Assembly: GCA_009746045.1 (NCBI GenBank)
Contig: RPFO01002225.1
Span: 1 to 34,837, forward strand
Source of the DNA: Mesostigma viride
Taxonomy: Eukaryota > Streptophyta > Mesostigmatophyceae > Mesostigmatales > Mesostigmataceae
Direction of reading: 5' to 3'
Length of the DNA stretch: 34,837 nt
A model generated the notes under the pieces. That model saw nothing but the letters and a program-made list of their open reading frames with translations, did no database searches and had not been told where the DNA came from. Position numbers and translations under genes: made by a program. Numbering within the stretch: the first letter of the stretch is position 1; every line of letters begins with the position of its first letter. Shown one piece after another: positions 20,729-29,913 of this stretch.

Positions 20729-20983
20729 ATGGAGAAAGACAAGGACGTTTCGGTGTCGAACCAGGAGAGAGAGGCAGTTGAACGGGGGGCCAAAAAACTG
20801 CCAGCCGAAGTTGTTAGAGCGATTGAGAAATTTTGGGATTCAATTCCAGCCATGGTTGTGATGAAAAAAGATGATGTACAAGCTGAAGTGGACGAAATGC
20901 CGGCCTTAATTTCCGACGATGAAGGGGATGGTGTCAACTTTATTCAACCGGGAAACAAACGTAAACTGAAACGCAAAAAGTAG
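20729..20983 (+). CDS. Small hypothetical protein with basic tail
   Basis: Eighty-four codons from an ATG in TCAATGG context. The frame is open upstream to about 20690 but has no other ATG. The protein is highly charged, with an acidic centre (EVDEMPALISDDEGDG) and a C-terminal NKRKLKRKK that looks like a nuclear localisation signal. I do not recognise a family. The stop is followed after 180 bp by the MYND gene, with no palindrome between them, so the two could share a transcript. Coding support comes only from composition and the clean end. Confidence 0.5.
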   Translation: MEKDKDVSVSNQEREAVERGAKKLPAEVVRAIEKFWDSIPAMVVMKKDDVQAEVDEMPALISDDEGDGVNFIQPGNKRKLKRKK

Positions 20984-21163
20984 TGCGACCTAAGATGTTT
21001 TTAAATGTATATGCCAATTTAATGAAATCATTTTCTGAGGTTGTGAAGGACCTGACTGTTTTAAAAATGAATGATTACAATAAATTAGGCAAACACACTA
21101 ATGGGAAAACGCGTTTTTTTGGCCGCGATGTAAATCTTTTTGTTCGTTTTTTCCCTGAAAAAG

Positions 21164-21940
21164 ATGGCCGAGATCGCGAATGAGTCCGAGATCGTGAATG
21201 AAGTCTACGGAAGCGTCCTTCAAAACGTTTACAAACAAGTTCGCTTTCTGTCGCGTGGCATATTCGAGGAAGTTCGTGTCGCGCAGGAGAAGACAGGCCG
21301 CCACTTGGCCGTTTTATTGGCGTTTGATTCGTTCAGCCAAATGGAGAGGGTTATGTACGCCCAGCTAGCTGATATGAACTTCTGTATTCAAGAGGGTTTT
21401 TTCGTACCACAGATGGATCTAAGAGCGCCAATAGACCCAACGAGGGAGTTCCGCCTTTTGGTGTCGTTCATTACAAAGGGGCCAAAGATAGAGTTGGGGG
21501 AAGAGGAAGGGGCTCAGCTTGGGTGCACCTACAAGCGCGCATTTTACCCGAATGTTACGTCTTCCCTGCGCGTGAGGGCTGATGCGTGTGTAGGGGCAGA
21601 AGTACCCCTCAACATGAACTTTTTCTTGCTCTCTGACCCGATCGTGAGGGATGGGGATCCCATGCGTGGTATGCGAAATTGCTCCAAGGAGGGGTGTGGG
21701 TGCGACACAGGCCCTCAGAAGTGGTGTAGAGGATGTAGGGATGCCAGATATTGCAGTGAGGAGTGCCAGCGTGCTGACTGGAGTAGGCATAAGGATAGAT
21801 GCGAACGTCTGAGGCAAGCAAGACAGGGGCTGGCAGGGGTGATAAGGGGGGTAAACAGGACGACCATACTGGATGGAACTCAGGTCGACTTCTCTGAGGT
21901 CGACTTCTCCTTCACCTTCTACTACGGTTCTTCCTCATAG
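21164..21940 (+). CDS. MYND-type zinc finger protein (paralog 1)
   Basis: An ATG in AAGATGG context gives 258 residues. The N-terminal 150 residues form a domain shared with the gene at 28739: G-R-x-x-A-V-L, then D-S-F, then Q-L-x-D-M-x-F, then E-F-R-L-L-V-S. The C-terminal part is a MYND finger (about residues 173-213) with C-x4-C, then C-x2-C-x5-C-x3-C-x7-H-x3-C, including the CSEECQRADWSRHKDRC signature. MYND fingers bind proline-rich partners and are common in chromatin and signalling proteins. The DNA-level role is unknown. No intron is needed. The tail VDFSEVDFSFTFYYG is partly repetitive. The N-terminal domain is not one I recognise. Confidence 0.85.
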   Translation: MAEIANESEIVNEVYGSVLQNVYKQVRFLSRGIFEEVRVAQEKTGRHLAVLLAFDSFSQMERVMYAQLADMNFCIQEGFFVPQMDLRAPIDPTREFRLLVSFITKGPKIELGEEEGAQLGCTYKRAFYPNVTSSLRVRADACVGAEVPLNMNFFLLSDPIVRDGDPMRGMRNCSKEGCGCDTGPQKWCRGCRDARYCSEECQRADWSRHKDRCERLRQARQGLAGVIRGVNRTTILDGTQVDFSEVDFSFTFYYGSSS

Positions 21941-22044
21941 AAAAACTGGAAATGTAGAGTAATAATTTGCTTTTGAGGATAACTGGACGCATTTTGGATT
22001 TGAAATTTGTGTATTTAGTCCTGATTTGTGTTGTAAAATGGTGT

Positions 22045-24042
22045 AATCGGATTTCTTTGAAAAGAGTTTCTCGAAGTGAGGCGGGGAATAAGGCCGCTCA
22101 CGGGAGCCGCCTGGATGGTCGGCTGAACCGGGCGGGTTTGGCAGATGTAAGCGGATTTGGCTAATGGCTGGTGACCTGGAATTGTTAGTAGGGGCAGTGG
22201 CCCTATTGTGCTACAATCTCGAAACAATCTTATGCTTAAAGTTTGACAGGGCCGGGTTTGTTGAACCGGTTTGTTGAATGATAATTAGAACCTTTCGGAA
22301 AGGGTATTTGATTGGTTGTTGTTTTTGTGGTACGGTAGGTGTCGCTACATTCTCAGGTTGGCGTGTTAAGTTAAGCTCGGTTGCTGATGTCAGCCCCGTG
22401 CTAGGGCAGTTTGACTACTTTGGCGGCGTAGTGACATTGTTGTGGTCTTTTTTCTTGTAAACGTTGGCTGAGCGCCGACGGCTGAGGCTATGGCGGTACA
22501 AGAAGTGCCTCACCAGCCTTGCGCTCAGCATGGGTGCGGGGCTAAAATTTGTTAACCAAATTTCCGGCATCCATGATCCCTGGCTGCTTAAGGCGGTTGG
22601 GATTCATGGCTGCCACTGGCCCGGAATTAATGTCCGGGTGATCGGGGTTTAAATGCGAAGCGGGGGCTGATGCATTATTTAATGGCTGGTTTGTTTGAAA
22701 GAAACGGCCAGCTGGCCGGGTTGGGCAAGGGCTAGCTTGCTTGATGGTTCCGTACCTGGGGATGCTTGCGCCTCGGGTTGGGCTGTCGGCAGGCTGGCCT
22801 GCCTTTGAGTTGTCTCGTACCTGGAAATGCTTGCATTCCGGGTTGGGCTTGGCTTGAGGGCCGCCGCGGCTCGGGGGGTAAAAAATTTAAGTCACCGTTG
22901 TGGGACACGGAGCCTCGGCGCAGGAGGCAAGGGCTGAAAGCCAACTTGATTTCGTAATCAGTGGTATTTCCACTTTTTTGTACGGAAGGAGTGTTTATGT
23001 GCTCGGCACTAGGTTGGTTGCTCTTCAAAAAAGTTGTAAACTGGGCGTCGGCTGGAATCAGCGGCGCCAGTCAGCAGCTTTTGCTTTGACTTTGTGTTCC
23101 GCGACAGCACCCCTTAGCGGACCAGAGAAGAGGTCGGCAACGAGGTCAGCGGGGGCCCCCGAGTGGGGTCAAAAATGCGAGCTGTGTCGATTGACAGTGC
23201 ATGAATTTTTGTGCATTCACAGTCGCTGGGAATTAAATCTGTTTTCTGGCAACGGAGAGCGCCCATCGCGACAGGACAGCTTTTGACGGGAAAGGAAATG
23301 GTGCTTCTTTAGCGGACCGGAGGGCCAGGAAGGGGAGGTTGGGTAATCGCGAGCCATGCCTAAGGAGTTCTTAATAGCGGTTCTGTAACCGCTACCTGTC
23401 TGTATGCATCTACTTATTGTTTTAACAAAGATGCTGGTGACTATGGTGAGCAAACGGGTGTATGAATCGGATTTCTTTGAAAAGAGTTTCTCGAAGTGAG
23501 GCGGGGAATAAGGCCGCTCACGGGAGCCGCCTGGATGGTCGGCTGAACCGGGCGGGTTTGGCAGATGTAACCGGATTTGGCTAATGGCTGGCGACCTGGA
23601 ATTGTTAGTAGGGGCAGTGGCCCTATTGTGCTACAATCTCGAAACAATCTTATGCTTAAAGTTTGACAGGGCCGGGTTTGTTGAACCGGTTTGTTGAATG
23701 ATAATTAGAACCTTTCGGAAAGGGTATTTGATTGGTTGTTGTTTTTGTGGTACGGTAGGTGTCGCTACATTCTCAGGTTGGCGTGTTAAGTTAAGCTCGG
23801 TTGCTGATGTCAGCCCCGTGCTAGGGCAGTTTGACTACTTTGGCGGCGTAGTGACATTGTTGTGGTCTTTTTTCTTGTCCCACCCACCCACCCTCTTTGG
23901 TGGCCTGGTCTGCGCGGGTAATCGCGAGCCATGCCTAAGGAGTTCTTAATAGCGGTTCTGTAACCGCTACCTGTCTGTATGCATCTACTTATTGTTTTAA
24001 CAAAGATGCTGGTGACTATGGTGAGCAAACGGGTGTATGAAT
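22045..24042. repeat. 1.42-kb tandem duplication, second copy internally deleted
   Basis: 414 bp at 22045-22458 recur almost unchanged at 23465-23878, and 127 bp at 23341-23467 recur at 23916-24042. The first unit (22045-23464) has 882 bp between the two shared parts, the second (23465-24042) only 37 bp. The first unit also holds an internal partial repeat (CGTACCTGG...GGGTTGGGCT) at about 22749 and 22825. The 28-bp word starting CCTGATTTGTGTTG occurs at 22020 and again at 24083, bracketing the region. I see no gene between 21941 and 24200. Confidence 0.9.
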
Positions 24043-24200
24043 GGTGAATTCTCTTTTTACTTTGAAATTGGAATAAAATTGACCTGATTTGTGTTGTAAA
24101 ATGGTGTAATAGTGGATTCTCCTTTCACTTTGAAATTGGAATAAAATTGACTTTCGTTTTCTCTCATGCGACTGTAGTGGGTTAAACAACAATTAGTGAC

Positions 24201-24214
24201 CCAACGGCCGTTAG
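24201..24214 (+). promoter_or_regulatory. Palindrome variant upstream of the F-box gene
   Basis: CCAACGGCCGTTAG ends 121 bp before the preferred ATG at 24336, or 79 bp before the alternative ATG at 24294. Confidence 0.45.
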
Positions 24215-24335
24215 GGATTGGAAACCTCGCCTAACGTTTGCATATTTTCTTTCCGACCAAACCTCATTTTTTTTAAAGGATGGACGTCGATGTATGTTAT
24301 GTGCAGAGGGGACAAGTTTGACGTCGGGGCCGATA

Positions 24336-25241
24336 ATGGAAGGGGATATCTCACTGCCGTGGGAAATTTGGACCGAAGTCGCAGCTTTTATGGAGGCGCC
24401 CGACGTAGCCCGCTTTGAAGCAGTTTGTAGAGGGGCTAGGGAAGCGGTGTCGGGGAGGTATGAACCCCAATTCAGCTTTAAGTTAATTTCTGGGTTCGTG
24501 GACGCATTCGGGGATGGTCCTCGTACATTGATAACTGAGTCTCTTTTCCGAGAATTGTATGGCGGGCAAGTAAAGTGTGCAAGAGCTGATATCACCCCCT
24601 ACACACTCGTCACAAGGGGAATGTATTTTAAGGTATATTGTGAAGAAGTTGAGGAGGTGTTAGGACGCCAGCCAGCACCAGAGGGACATGCACGAGTAAG
24701 GACGATGGGAGGGTTGTTCAGGTCCGAGCGTGCTGAGAGGAGACGTGTGTTGGAGAGGAATTGGAGGGGGTGGACAGCTCGCTTACGCCAATTGGGAAAG
24801 GAAATGGATGACTTGTACGATAATTATGAACTATGGGGGTTAAGGAGCATTTTCTGGTTCTGCGATACTCCTTATGACCCGGATGAGGACATTTTTTTTC
24901 CTCCGGGGAGGAGAGCGCGTAGGGAGGCAGAATGGGTGAAGCTTTTGGAGGGGCTGCCTCTGGAGGGGGGAGGAATGGCATGTGCAGTTCTGATCATGGG
25001 ATTTGATGAGAACGCAGACATGAAGGCCTTATTAGAGAGGAGGTGTAGGGAGGAGGATATGGCAAGCGTTTTGGTGGAGTTAGCTATGCAGGTCCTCAGC
25101 GGAACAATCTTCCCCCCGGATTATCTCAAGTTTTTTGGGGGGAAGAAGGCACGCTTGCTGTATTTGGCCGAGAGTAGTATGTACAAGTGGAAAGGGGACA
25201 TGATGTTGTGTTTGGATGAGGATTCTGAAGAGGTTGAATGA
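24336..25241 (+). CDS. F-box-like protein
   Basis: The ATG at 24336 (ATAATGG) is preferred over an in-frame ATG at 24294 (TGTATGT) because of its better context and because the F-box starts five residues later. The product is 301 residues. Residues about 5-38 (ISLPWEIWTEVAAF...RFEAVCRGARE) match the F-box pattern, which binds Skp1 and makes the protein a substrate adaptor of SCF ubiquitin ligases. The rest is unrecognised: an Arg-rich helix (RAERRRVLERNWRGW), an acidic DPDEDIFFPPGRRARRE segment and an acidic C-terminus. No LRR, WD40 or Kelch repeats are visible. There is no intron and the next stop is clean. Confidence 0.75.
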   Translation: MEGDISLPWEIWTEVAAFMEAPDVARFEAVCRGAREAVSGRYEPQFSFKLISGFVDAFGDGPRTLITESLFRELYGGQVKCARADITPYTLVTRGMYFKVYCEEVEEVLGRQPAPEGHARVRTMGGLFRSERAERRRVLERNWRGWTARLRQLGKEMDDLYDNYELWGLRSIFWFCDTPYDPDEDIFFPPGRRARREAEWVKLLEGLPLEGGGMACAVLIMGFDENADMKALLERRCREEDMASVLVELAMQVLSGTIFPPDYLKFFGGKKARLLYLAESSMYKWKGDMMLCLDEDSEEVE

Positions 25242-25417
25242 TGAAACATAAATTTCATTCATAAATTTTGAATTCTAATATTGAATGAAATTCGCCAATT
25301 TTTGATGATGTGTAAAGCTGATGGCTAAATAATTCAATAAAACACAAAGGGGACTTAATGTTGAGGTTGAATGGTGAAAGATAAATTTCATTAATAAATT
25401 TTGAATTCTAATATTGA
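25230..25417. repeat. Duplicated 3' end of the F-box gene
   Basis: About 55 bp starting GAGGTTGAATG at 25230, including the stop codon of the F-box gene, recur at 25363-25417 with a few changes. An AATAAA signal lies at 25338. The region 25242-26330 otherwise has no supported gene. Confidence 0.8.
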
Positions 25418-25510
25418 GTTCTAAAGCTGGGTTTGATAATTTAATTATCTCTAATTCTGTCAACTGTCACATATATATAAATTTGACATGAATTCGGCAT
25501 TTTTTGGATT

Positions 25511-25622
25511 CCAACGGCCGTTGGACCTCAAAAAACATTTCTAGTGTGGTTAAAAAGTTGTGGGTATTTTGTTAAATGGAGTGACCAATGGTTGTGATTT
25601 ATTTGATGCCAACGGCCGTTGG
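25511..25622. repeat. Two dispersed palindrome elements (25511, 25609)
   Basis: CCAACGGCCGTTGG at 25511-25524 and 25609-25622, both followed by ACCT and an A-rich word, the same orientation and flank as elsewhere. Confidence 0.9.
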
Positions 25623-25743
25623 ACCTTGACAAACATTGCTAGTGTAGCGCAACAGTGGTGGATAATTTGTTTAATGGAGGGGCCGTCGCATCTGCTTGTG
25701 ATTTTTTTAAGCTGAACAGTCACCGAAAATGTCGACATTATTT

Positions 25744-25942
25744 CTCCACACCCACAAAAAACTCGTTCCGGAACTGTTCGAAGCGAATAGCACTGACAGG
25801 GTTCGAACCCAGGTCCACATTGATGTTGGGGAGTGAGGTAGGCCAGCCATCATGTTCCGCACACAAATCTGGCTCGACTCCGATCCCTGGCAGTGCTCTT
25901 CGCTTCGATCAGGTCCGGAACGAGTTTTTTGTGGGGTTGGAG
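25744..25942. repeat. Fold-back element with tRNA-like centre
   Basis: 58-bp arms at 25744-25801 and 25885-25942 are inverted copies with few mismatches; both contain ACAAAAAACTCGTTCCGG on one strand. The minus strand of the centre carries GGGTTCGAACCC, a perfect B box / T-arm core, and GCACTG/CAGTGC ends that pair as an acceptor-like stem 107 nt apart. D-arm and anticodon arm are not recognisable, so it is not a functional tRNA. A palindrome variant with ACGGGCG follows at 25978. Confidence 0.7.
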
Positions 25943-25977
25943 CAATAAATACTCTTTTACCGGGAAGAGGCGTAATG

Positions 25978-25991
25978 CCAACGGGCGTTGG
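25978..25991. repeat. Mutated palindrome element
   Basis: CCAACGGGCGTTGG followed by ACCTGAAAAA. One base change breaks the symmetry while the 3' flank is kept. Confidence 0.7.
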
Positions 25992-26119
25992 ACCTGAAAA
26001 ATTGTGTGGTTAAATCAAGTGACAGAATATGAATGTGATTTATTTTACATTTAAAAACATATGTTATTTGGGAGGACAAGAAAGTTGGTTTTTGAGGTGT
26101 GTGTATCTTACGGTTTTGC

Positions 26120-26330
26120 GATGGAGGAAACCTCTAACAATCCTGATGCTCTCGTGATCGTGTTTTGTTTATGTGATATCTGTCAAGGCAGCAAGGAGAG
26201 GAGTCGCCCGTTGCTGAGAAGCTGAGGACAACTGTACTGGAAAGGTATGTGGACAAGGACAACTGTGGGTGTGGGGGGAACAGCTTGGTGGACACTATTT
26301 CTGACTGGTCCGTAAGGCCTCTACCCGAAG
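26120..26330 (+). pseudogene. Possible gene remnant upstream of the 208-bp array
   Basis: An ATG at 26120 opens 34 codons containing FCLCDICQGS, and a second frame continues with about 30 protein-like codons (VAEKLRTTVLERYVDKDNC then GCGGNSLVDTISDW) before running into the repeat array. One frameshift near 26190-26215 would join them. I cannot assign a family. It may be the stump of a gene overgrown by the array. Confidence 0.25.
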
Positions 26331-28700
26331 GGGGTTGTGAGCCAACGGCCGTTGGAATTGGAAAAACATTATCTTATGCTTTTTATTCGTTTGATAGGGT
26401 GGCAAGCAGCCAGGATGTGTCTTTCATGCAGCTTAGTGGTGGCTATTACCATTTTTCTTCCAAGAAAGGCCTCCAAAAAATCTAGCTGAGCATAAAGATG
26501 GGCTTGACTGGTTCGTAAGGCATCCACCCTTCCCAGAGGGGGGTTGTGAGCCAACGGCCGTTGGAATTGGAAAAACATTATCATGTGCATTTCATTCGTT
26601 TCATTGGGTGGCAATAAGGCAGGATGTGTCTTTCATGCAGCTTAGTGGTGGCTATTTACCATTTTTCTTCCAAGAAAGGCCTCCAAAAATATAGCTGAGC
26701 ATAAAGATGTGGTTGAATGGTTCGTAAGGCATCCACCCTTCCCACAGGGGGGTTGTGAGCCAACGGCCGTTGGAATTGGAAAAACATTATCATGTGCATT
26801 TGATTCTTTTCATTTGGTGGCAGTAAGGCAGGATGCGTCTTTCATGCAGCTTAGTGAAGGTTATTACCATGTGCCTTCCAAGAAAGGCCTCCAAAAATCT
26901 AGCTGAGCATAAAGATGTGGTTGACTGGTTCGTAAGGCATCCACCCTTCCCACACGGGGGTTGTGAGCCAACGGCCGTTAGACTTGAAAAAAATTATCAT
27001 GTGCATTTCATTCGTTTCATTTGGTGGCAATAAGGCAGGATGTGTCTTTCATGCAGCTTAGTGGTGGCTATTTACCATTTTTCTTCCAAGAAAGGCCTCT
27101 GAAAAATCTAGCTGAGCATAAAGATGGGCTTGACTGGTTCGTAAGGCATCCACCCTTCCCAGAGGGGGGTTGTGAGCCAACGGCCGTTGGACTTGAAAAA
27201 CATTATCATGTGCATTTCATTCCTTTGAGTGGGTTGGCAATCAGCCAGGATGTATCTTTCATTCAGCTTAGTGGTGGCTATTACCATTTTTCTTCCAAGA
27301 AAGGCCTCCAAAAATCTAGCTGAGCATAAAGATGGGCTTGACTGGTTCGTAAGGCATCCACCCTTCCCAGTGGGGGGTTGTGAGCCAACGGCCGTTGGAC
27401 TTGAAAAACATTATCATGTGCATTTCATTCCTTTGAGTGTGAAAAAAATTATCATGTGCATTTCATTCGTTTCATTTGGTGGCAATAAGGCAGGATGTGT
27501 CTTTCATGCAGCTTAGTGGTGGCTATTTACCATTTTTCTTCCAAGAAAGGCCTCTGAAAAATCTAGCTGAGCATAAAGATGGGCTTGACTGGTTCGTAAG
27601 GCATCCACCCTTCCCAGAGGGGGGTTGTGAGCCAACGGCCGTTGGACTTGAAAAACATTATCATGTGCATTTCATTCCTTTGAGTGGGTTGGCAATCAGC
27701 CAGGATGTATCTTTCATTCAGCTTAGTGGTGGCTATTACCATTTTTCTTCCAAGAAAGGCCTCCAAAAATCTAGCTGAGCATAAAGATGGGCTTGACTGG
27801 TTCGTAAGGCATCCACCCTTCCCAGTGGGGGGTTGTGAGCCAACGGCCGTTGGACTTGAAAAACATTATCATGTGCATTTCATTCCTTTGAGTGGGTTGG
27901 CAATCAGCCAGGATGTATCTTTCATTCAGCTTAGTGGTGGCTATTACCATTTTTCTTCCAAGAAAGGCCTCCAAAAATCTAGCTGAGCATAAAGATGTGG
28001 TTGAATGGTTCGTAAGGCATCCACCCTTCCCAGAGGGGGTTGTGAGCCAACGGCCGTTGGACTTGAAAAACATTATCATGTGCATTTCATTCCTTTGAGT
28101 GGGTTGGCAATCAGCCAGGATGTATCTTTCATTCAGCTTTGTGGTGGCTATTACCATTTTTATTCCAAGAAAGGCCTCCAAAAATCTAGCTGAGCATAAA
28201 GATGTGGTTGAATGGTTCGTAAGGCATCCACCCTTCCCACAGGGGGGTTGTGAGCAAACGGCCGTTGGAATTGGAAATACAATAAAATGTGCATTTCATT
28301 CGTTTCATTTGGTGGCAATAATGCAGGATGTGTCTTTCATGCAGCTTAGTGATTGTTATTACCATGTGCCTTCAAAGAAAGGCCTCCAAAAATCTAGCTG
28401 AGCATAAAGATGTGGTTGAATGGTTCGTAAGGCATCCACCCTTCCCACAGGGGGTTGTGAGCCAACGGCCGTTGGACTTGAAAAACATTACCATGTGCAT
28501 TTCATTCGTTTAATTGGGTGGCAATAAGGCAGGATGTGTCTTTTATGCAGCTTAGTGGTGGCTATTTACCATTTTTCTCCTAGAAAGGCCTCCAAAAAAT
28601 CTAGCTGAGCATAAAGATGGGGCTTGACTGGTTCGTAAGGCATCCACCCTTCCCACAGGGGGGTTGTGAGCCAACGGCCGTTAGACTTGAAAAACATTAC
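26308..28700. repeat. About 208-bp tandem array, twelve units, each with the palindrome
   Basis: Palindromes start at 26342, 26551, 26760, 26968, 27177, 27385, 27632, 27840, 28047, 28255 (mutated CAAACGG), 28462 and 28671. Spacing is 207-209 bp except one 247-bp step with an internal 38-bp duplication at about 27437-27475. Each unit has GGTTCGTAAGGCATCCACCC, GGGGGTTGTGAG, the palindrome, AACATTATCATGTGCATTTC, CAGCTTAGTGGTGGC and AAGAAAGGCCTCC. About 322 bp at 27002-27323 recur identically 455 bp further on (27457-27778). The 208-bp period is not a multiple of 3, so the roughly 100-codon frames are not a repeat protein. Confidence 0.93.
28671..28684 (+). promoter_or_regulatory. Palindrome variant upstream of the second MYND gene
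   Basis: CCAACGGCCGTTAG, the last unit of the 208-bp array, ends 54 bp before the ATG at 28739. The array sequence stops just after it, so this gene's putative promoter is array-derived. Confidence 0.55.
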
Positions 28701-28738
28701 TTACGTATTACGCACGTGCCAATTGGCGCAGGGGAGGG

Positions 28739-29529
28739 ATGGCGGAGACGGGCGAGCTGGAATCTTCGACCCGCGCTGCGATTGCCTGCGTGGCAGCAAA
28801 CGTACTTAACCGGGCTCGCGAGATCCACGGATGGGTACGGCAGCACGAGAAGCGCCTGGGTCGCCAGTTTGCGGTTTTGGTCGTGTATGACTCGTTCGCC
28901 TCAGTAGGACGACAGATTAATCTCCAGTTGCTGGACATGTACTTCGCCTTGGCTGGCGGATTCTACAAGCCCACGCCGGCGGATCGGGTTCCACTCAATC
29001 GAGACGTCGAGTTTCGACTTTTGGTGTCGTATGTCGGAAAGGTTGGGTGGGACCAGTGGGAGAAAGACCAGTGGGGGAAATTTCCAGACGCGAGTGAGGC
29101 GCAGCCGAGATTGACCGTATCGGCGAGAGTAGAGGGGGGGGGTTTGAAGGTTTCCATTTTACATTCGGGAATTCCGAGTCCGTGAAATTGACGTTTTCAC
29201 GGATGATCGTTCTCCCGGGGGTGGGAGGGCCGATGCTGGGCTCGCTTCCAAAGTGTTGCTCGAATCAGGCGTGCTCTGTGATGGAGGGTGTCCACCGCAA
29301 GTGCGGGGGTTGTCGAGACGTCCGGTATTGTGCTGCCGAATGCCAGCGTGCGGACTGGGAGGAACACAAGAAGTGGTGTAACAAGTATCGTGAGGCGAGA
29401 AAGTCTCTCAGCACTATGCACGGCGACGTTACAGACAGCTGGTCTGGTGTCAATTTGGCCGGACTTGTAATTCGGATGGGGGGTGAAGTGCATTTCAAGT
29501 TCAAAGGTGAAATGTTCAAGGTTTTTTGA
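28739..29529 (+). pseudogene. MYND-type zinc finger protein (paralog 2), frameshifted in a G9 run
   Basis: An ATG in GGGATGG context opens 148 codons homologous to the N-terminal domain of the 21164 gene: GRQFAVLVVYDSF, then QLLDMYFALAGGF, then VEFRLLVSYV. The frame ends at 29183, but one frame over the homology continues from the G run at 29134-29142 (FHFTFGNSESVKLTFSR and onward) to a MYND finger with C-x2-C-x4-C-x3-C-x7-H-x3-C (RYCAAECQRADWEEHKKWC) and a stop at 29527. A single missing or extra G in the nine-G run explains the break. It may be a real mutation, a sequencing indel or, less likely, programmed slippage. Full length would be close to paralog 1. Downstream is a truncated copy of the tail of the next gene. 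Confidence 0.75.
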
Positions 29530-29859
29530 GGGGACTAAATCGTACCCCAGGGCGATTTGTGAGGCGATGTCCGCGCTGGGGGAACAGTACCCCTGTTCGA
29601 CTGCGTGAGGGGAATGGATTCTGCGACTGAAGAAATTTTGGGTGTGATTTTCTTGCGCCAACGGCCGTTGGAACTTGCAAATTAGGGTTTGATTTTCTTT
29701 GCAACCGGAAGTAGGGTGTGGTTTGCCACGTGGCACCATGGATGTAATTAATAAATGCATAATAAAACATTTTTCGTGCGCCAACGGCCGTTGGAGACTG
29801 AAAACTAGTGTGTGATTTGTGCGCGTAATAAATCTTAAAATTCTTGTTGTTTTTTCAAG

Positions 29860-29873
29860 CCAACGGCCGTTGA
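29860..29873 (+). promoter_or_regulatory. Leader palindrome of the 29914 gene
   Basis: CCAACGGCCGTTGA followed by CGGTGAG, ending 40 bp before the ATG. The same variant and spacing precede the next gene. Confidence 0.55.
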
Positions 29874-29875
29874 CG

Positions 29876-29913
29876 GTGAGAAATGTATATCAAACGGTGT
29901 CGGTGGGTTGCAG
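29876..29913 (+). other. Candidate 38-nt leader intron
   Basis: GTGAGAAATG at 29876 and GGTTGCAG directly before the ATG give GT-AG borders matched by the next gene. It would be very short for a spliceosomal intron; a conserved untranslated leader is the alternative. Confidence 0.25.

Larger units (their letters stand above)
29551..29913. repeat. Intergenic cassette copy 1, with truncated gene tail
   Basis: This spacer is homologous to 30451-30832. Its first 80 bp (29551-29630) match the last codons and stop of the gene at 29914 (shared GATGTCCGCGCTGGGG and GCGACTGA). It then holds palindromes at 29658 and 29781, an AATAAATGCATAATAAAA polyadenylation-like tract at about 29749-29766 and the leader palindrome at 29860. 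Compared with copy 2 it lacks one palindrome near 29701-29706. Confidence 0.85.

Noticed and set aside
20995-21183. Short frame overlapping the start of the first MYND gene
   Set aside because: It overlaps the better-supported ATG at 21164 and has no motif; at most an upstream frame.
22045-24042. LTR retrotransposon
   Set aside because: The direct repeats do not begin and end TG..CA, no primer-binding site or gag/pol coding sequence lies between them, and the order fits a tandem duplication with deletion.
25786-25893. Functional tRNA gene
   Set aside because: A B box and terminal pairing exist, but the length is 107 nt and no D-arm or anticodon arm can be drawn.
27021-27986. Repeated roughly 100-codon frames in the 208-bp array
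   Set aside because: The period is not a multiple of three, the frames contain the palindrome itself, and no motif is conserved beyond the DNA repeat.
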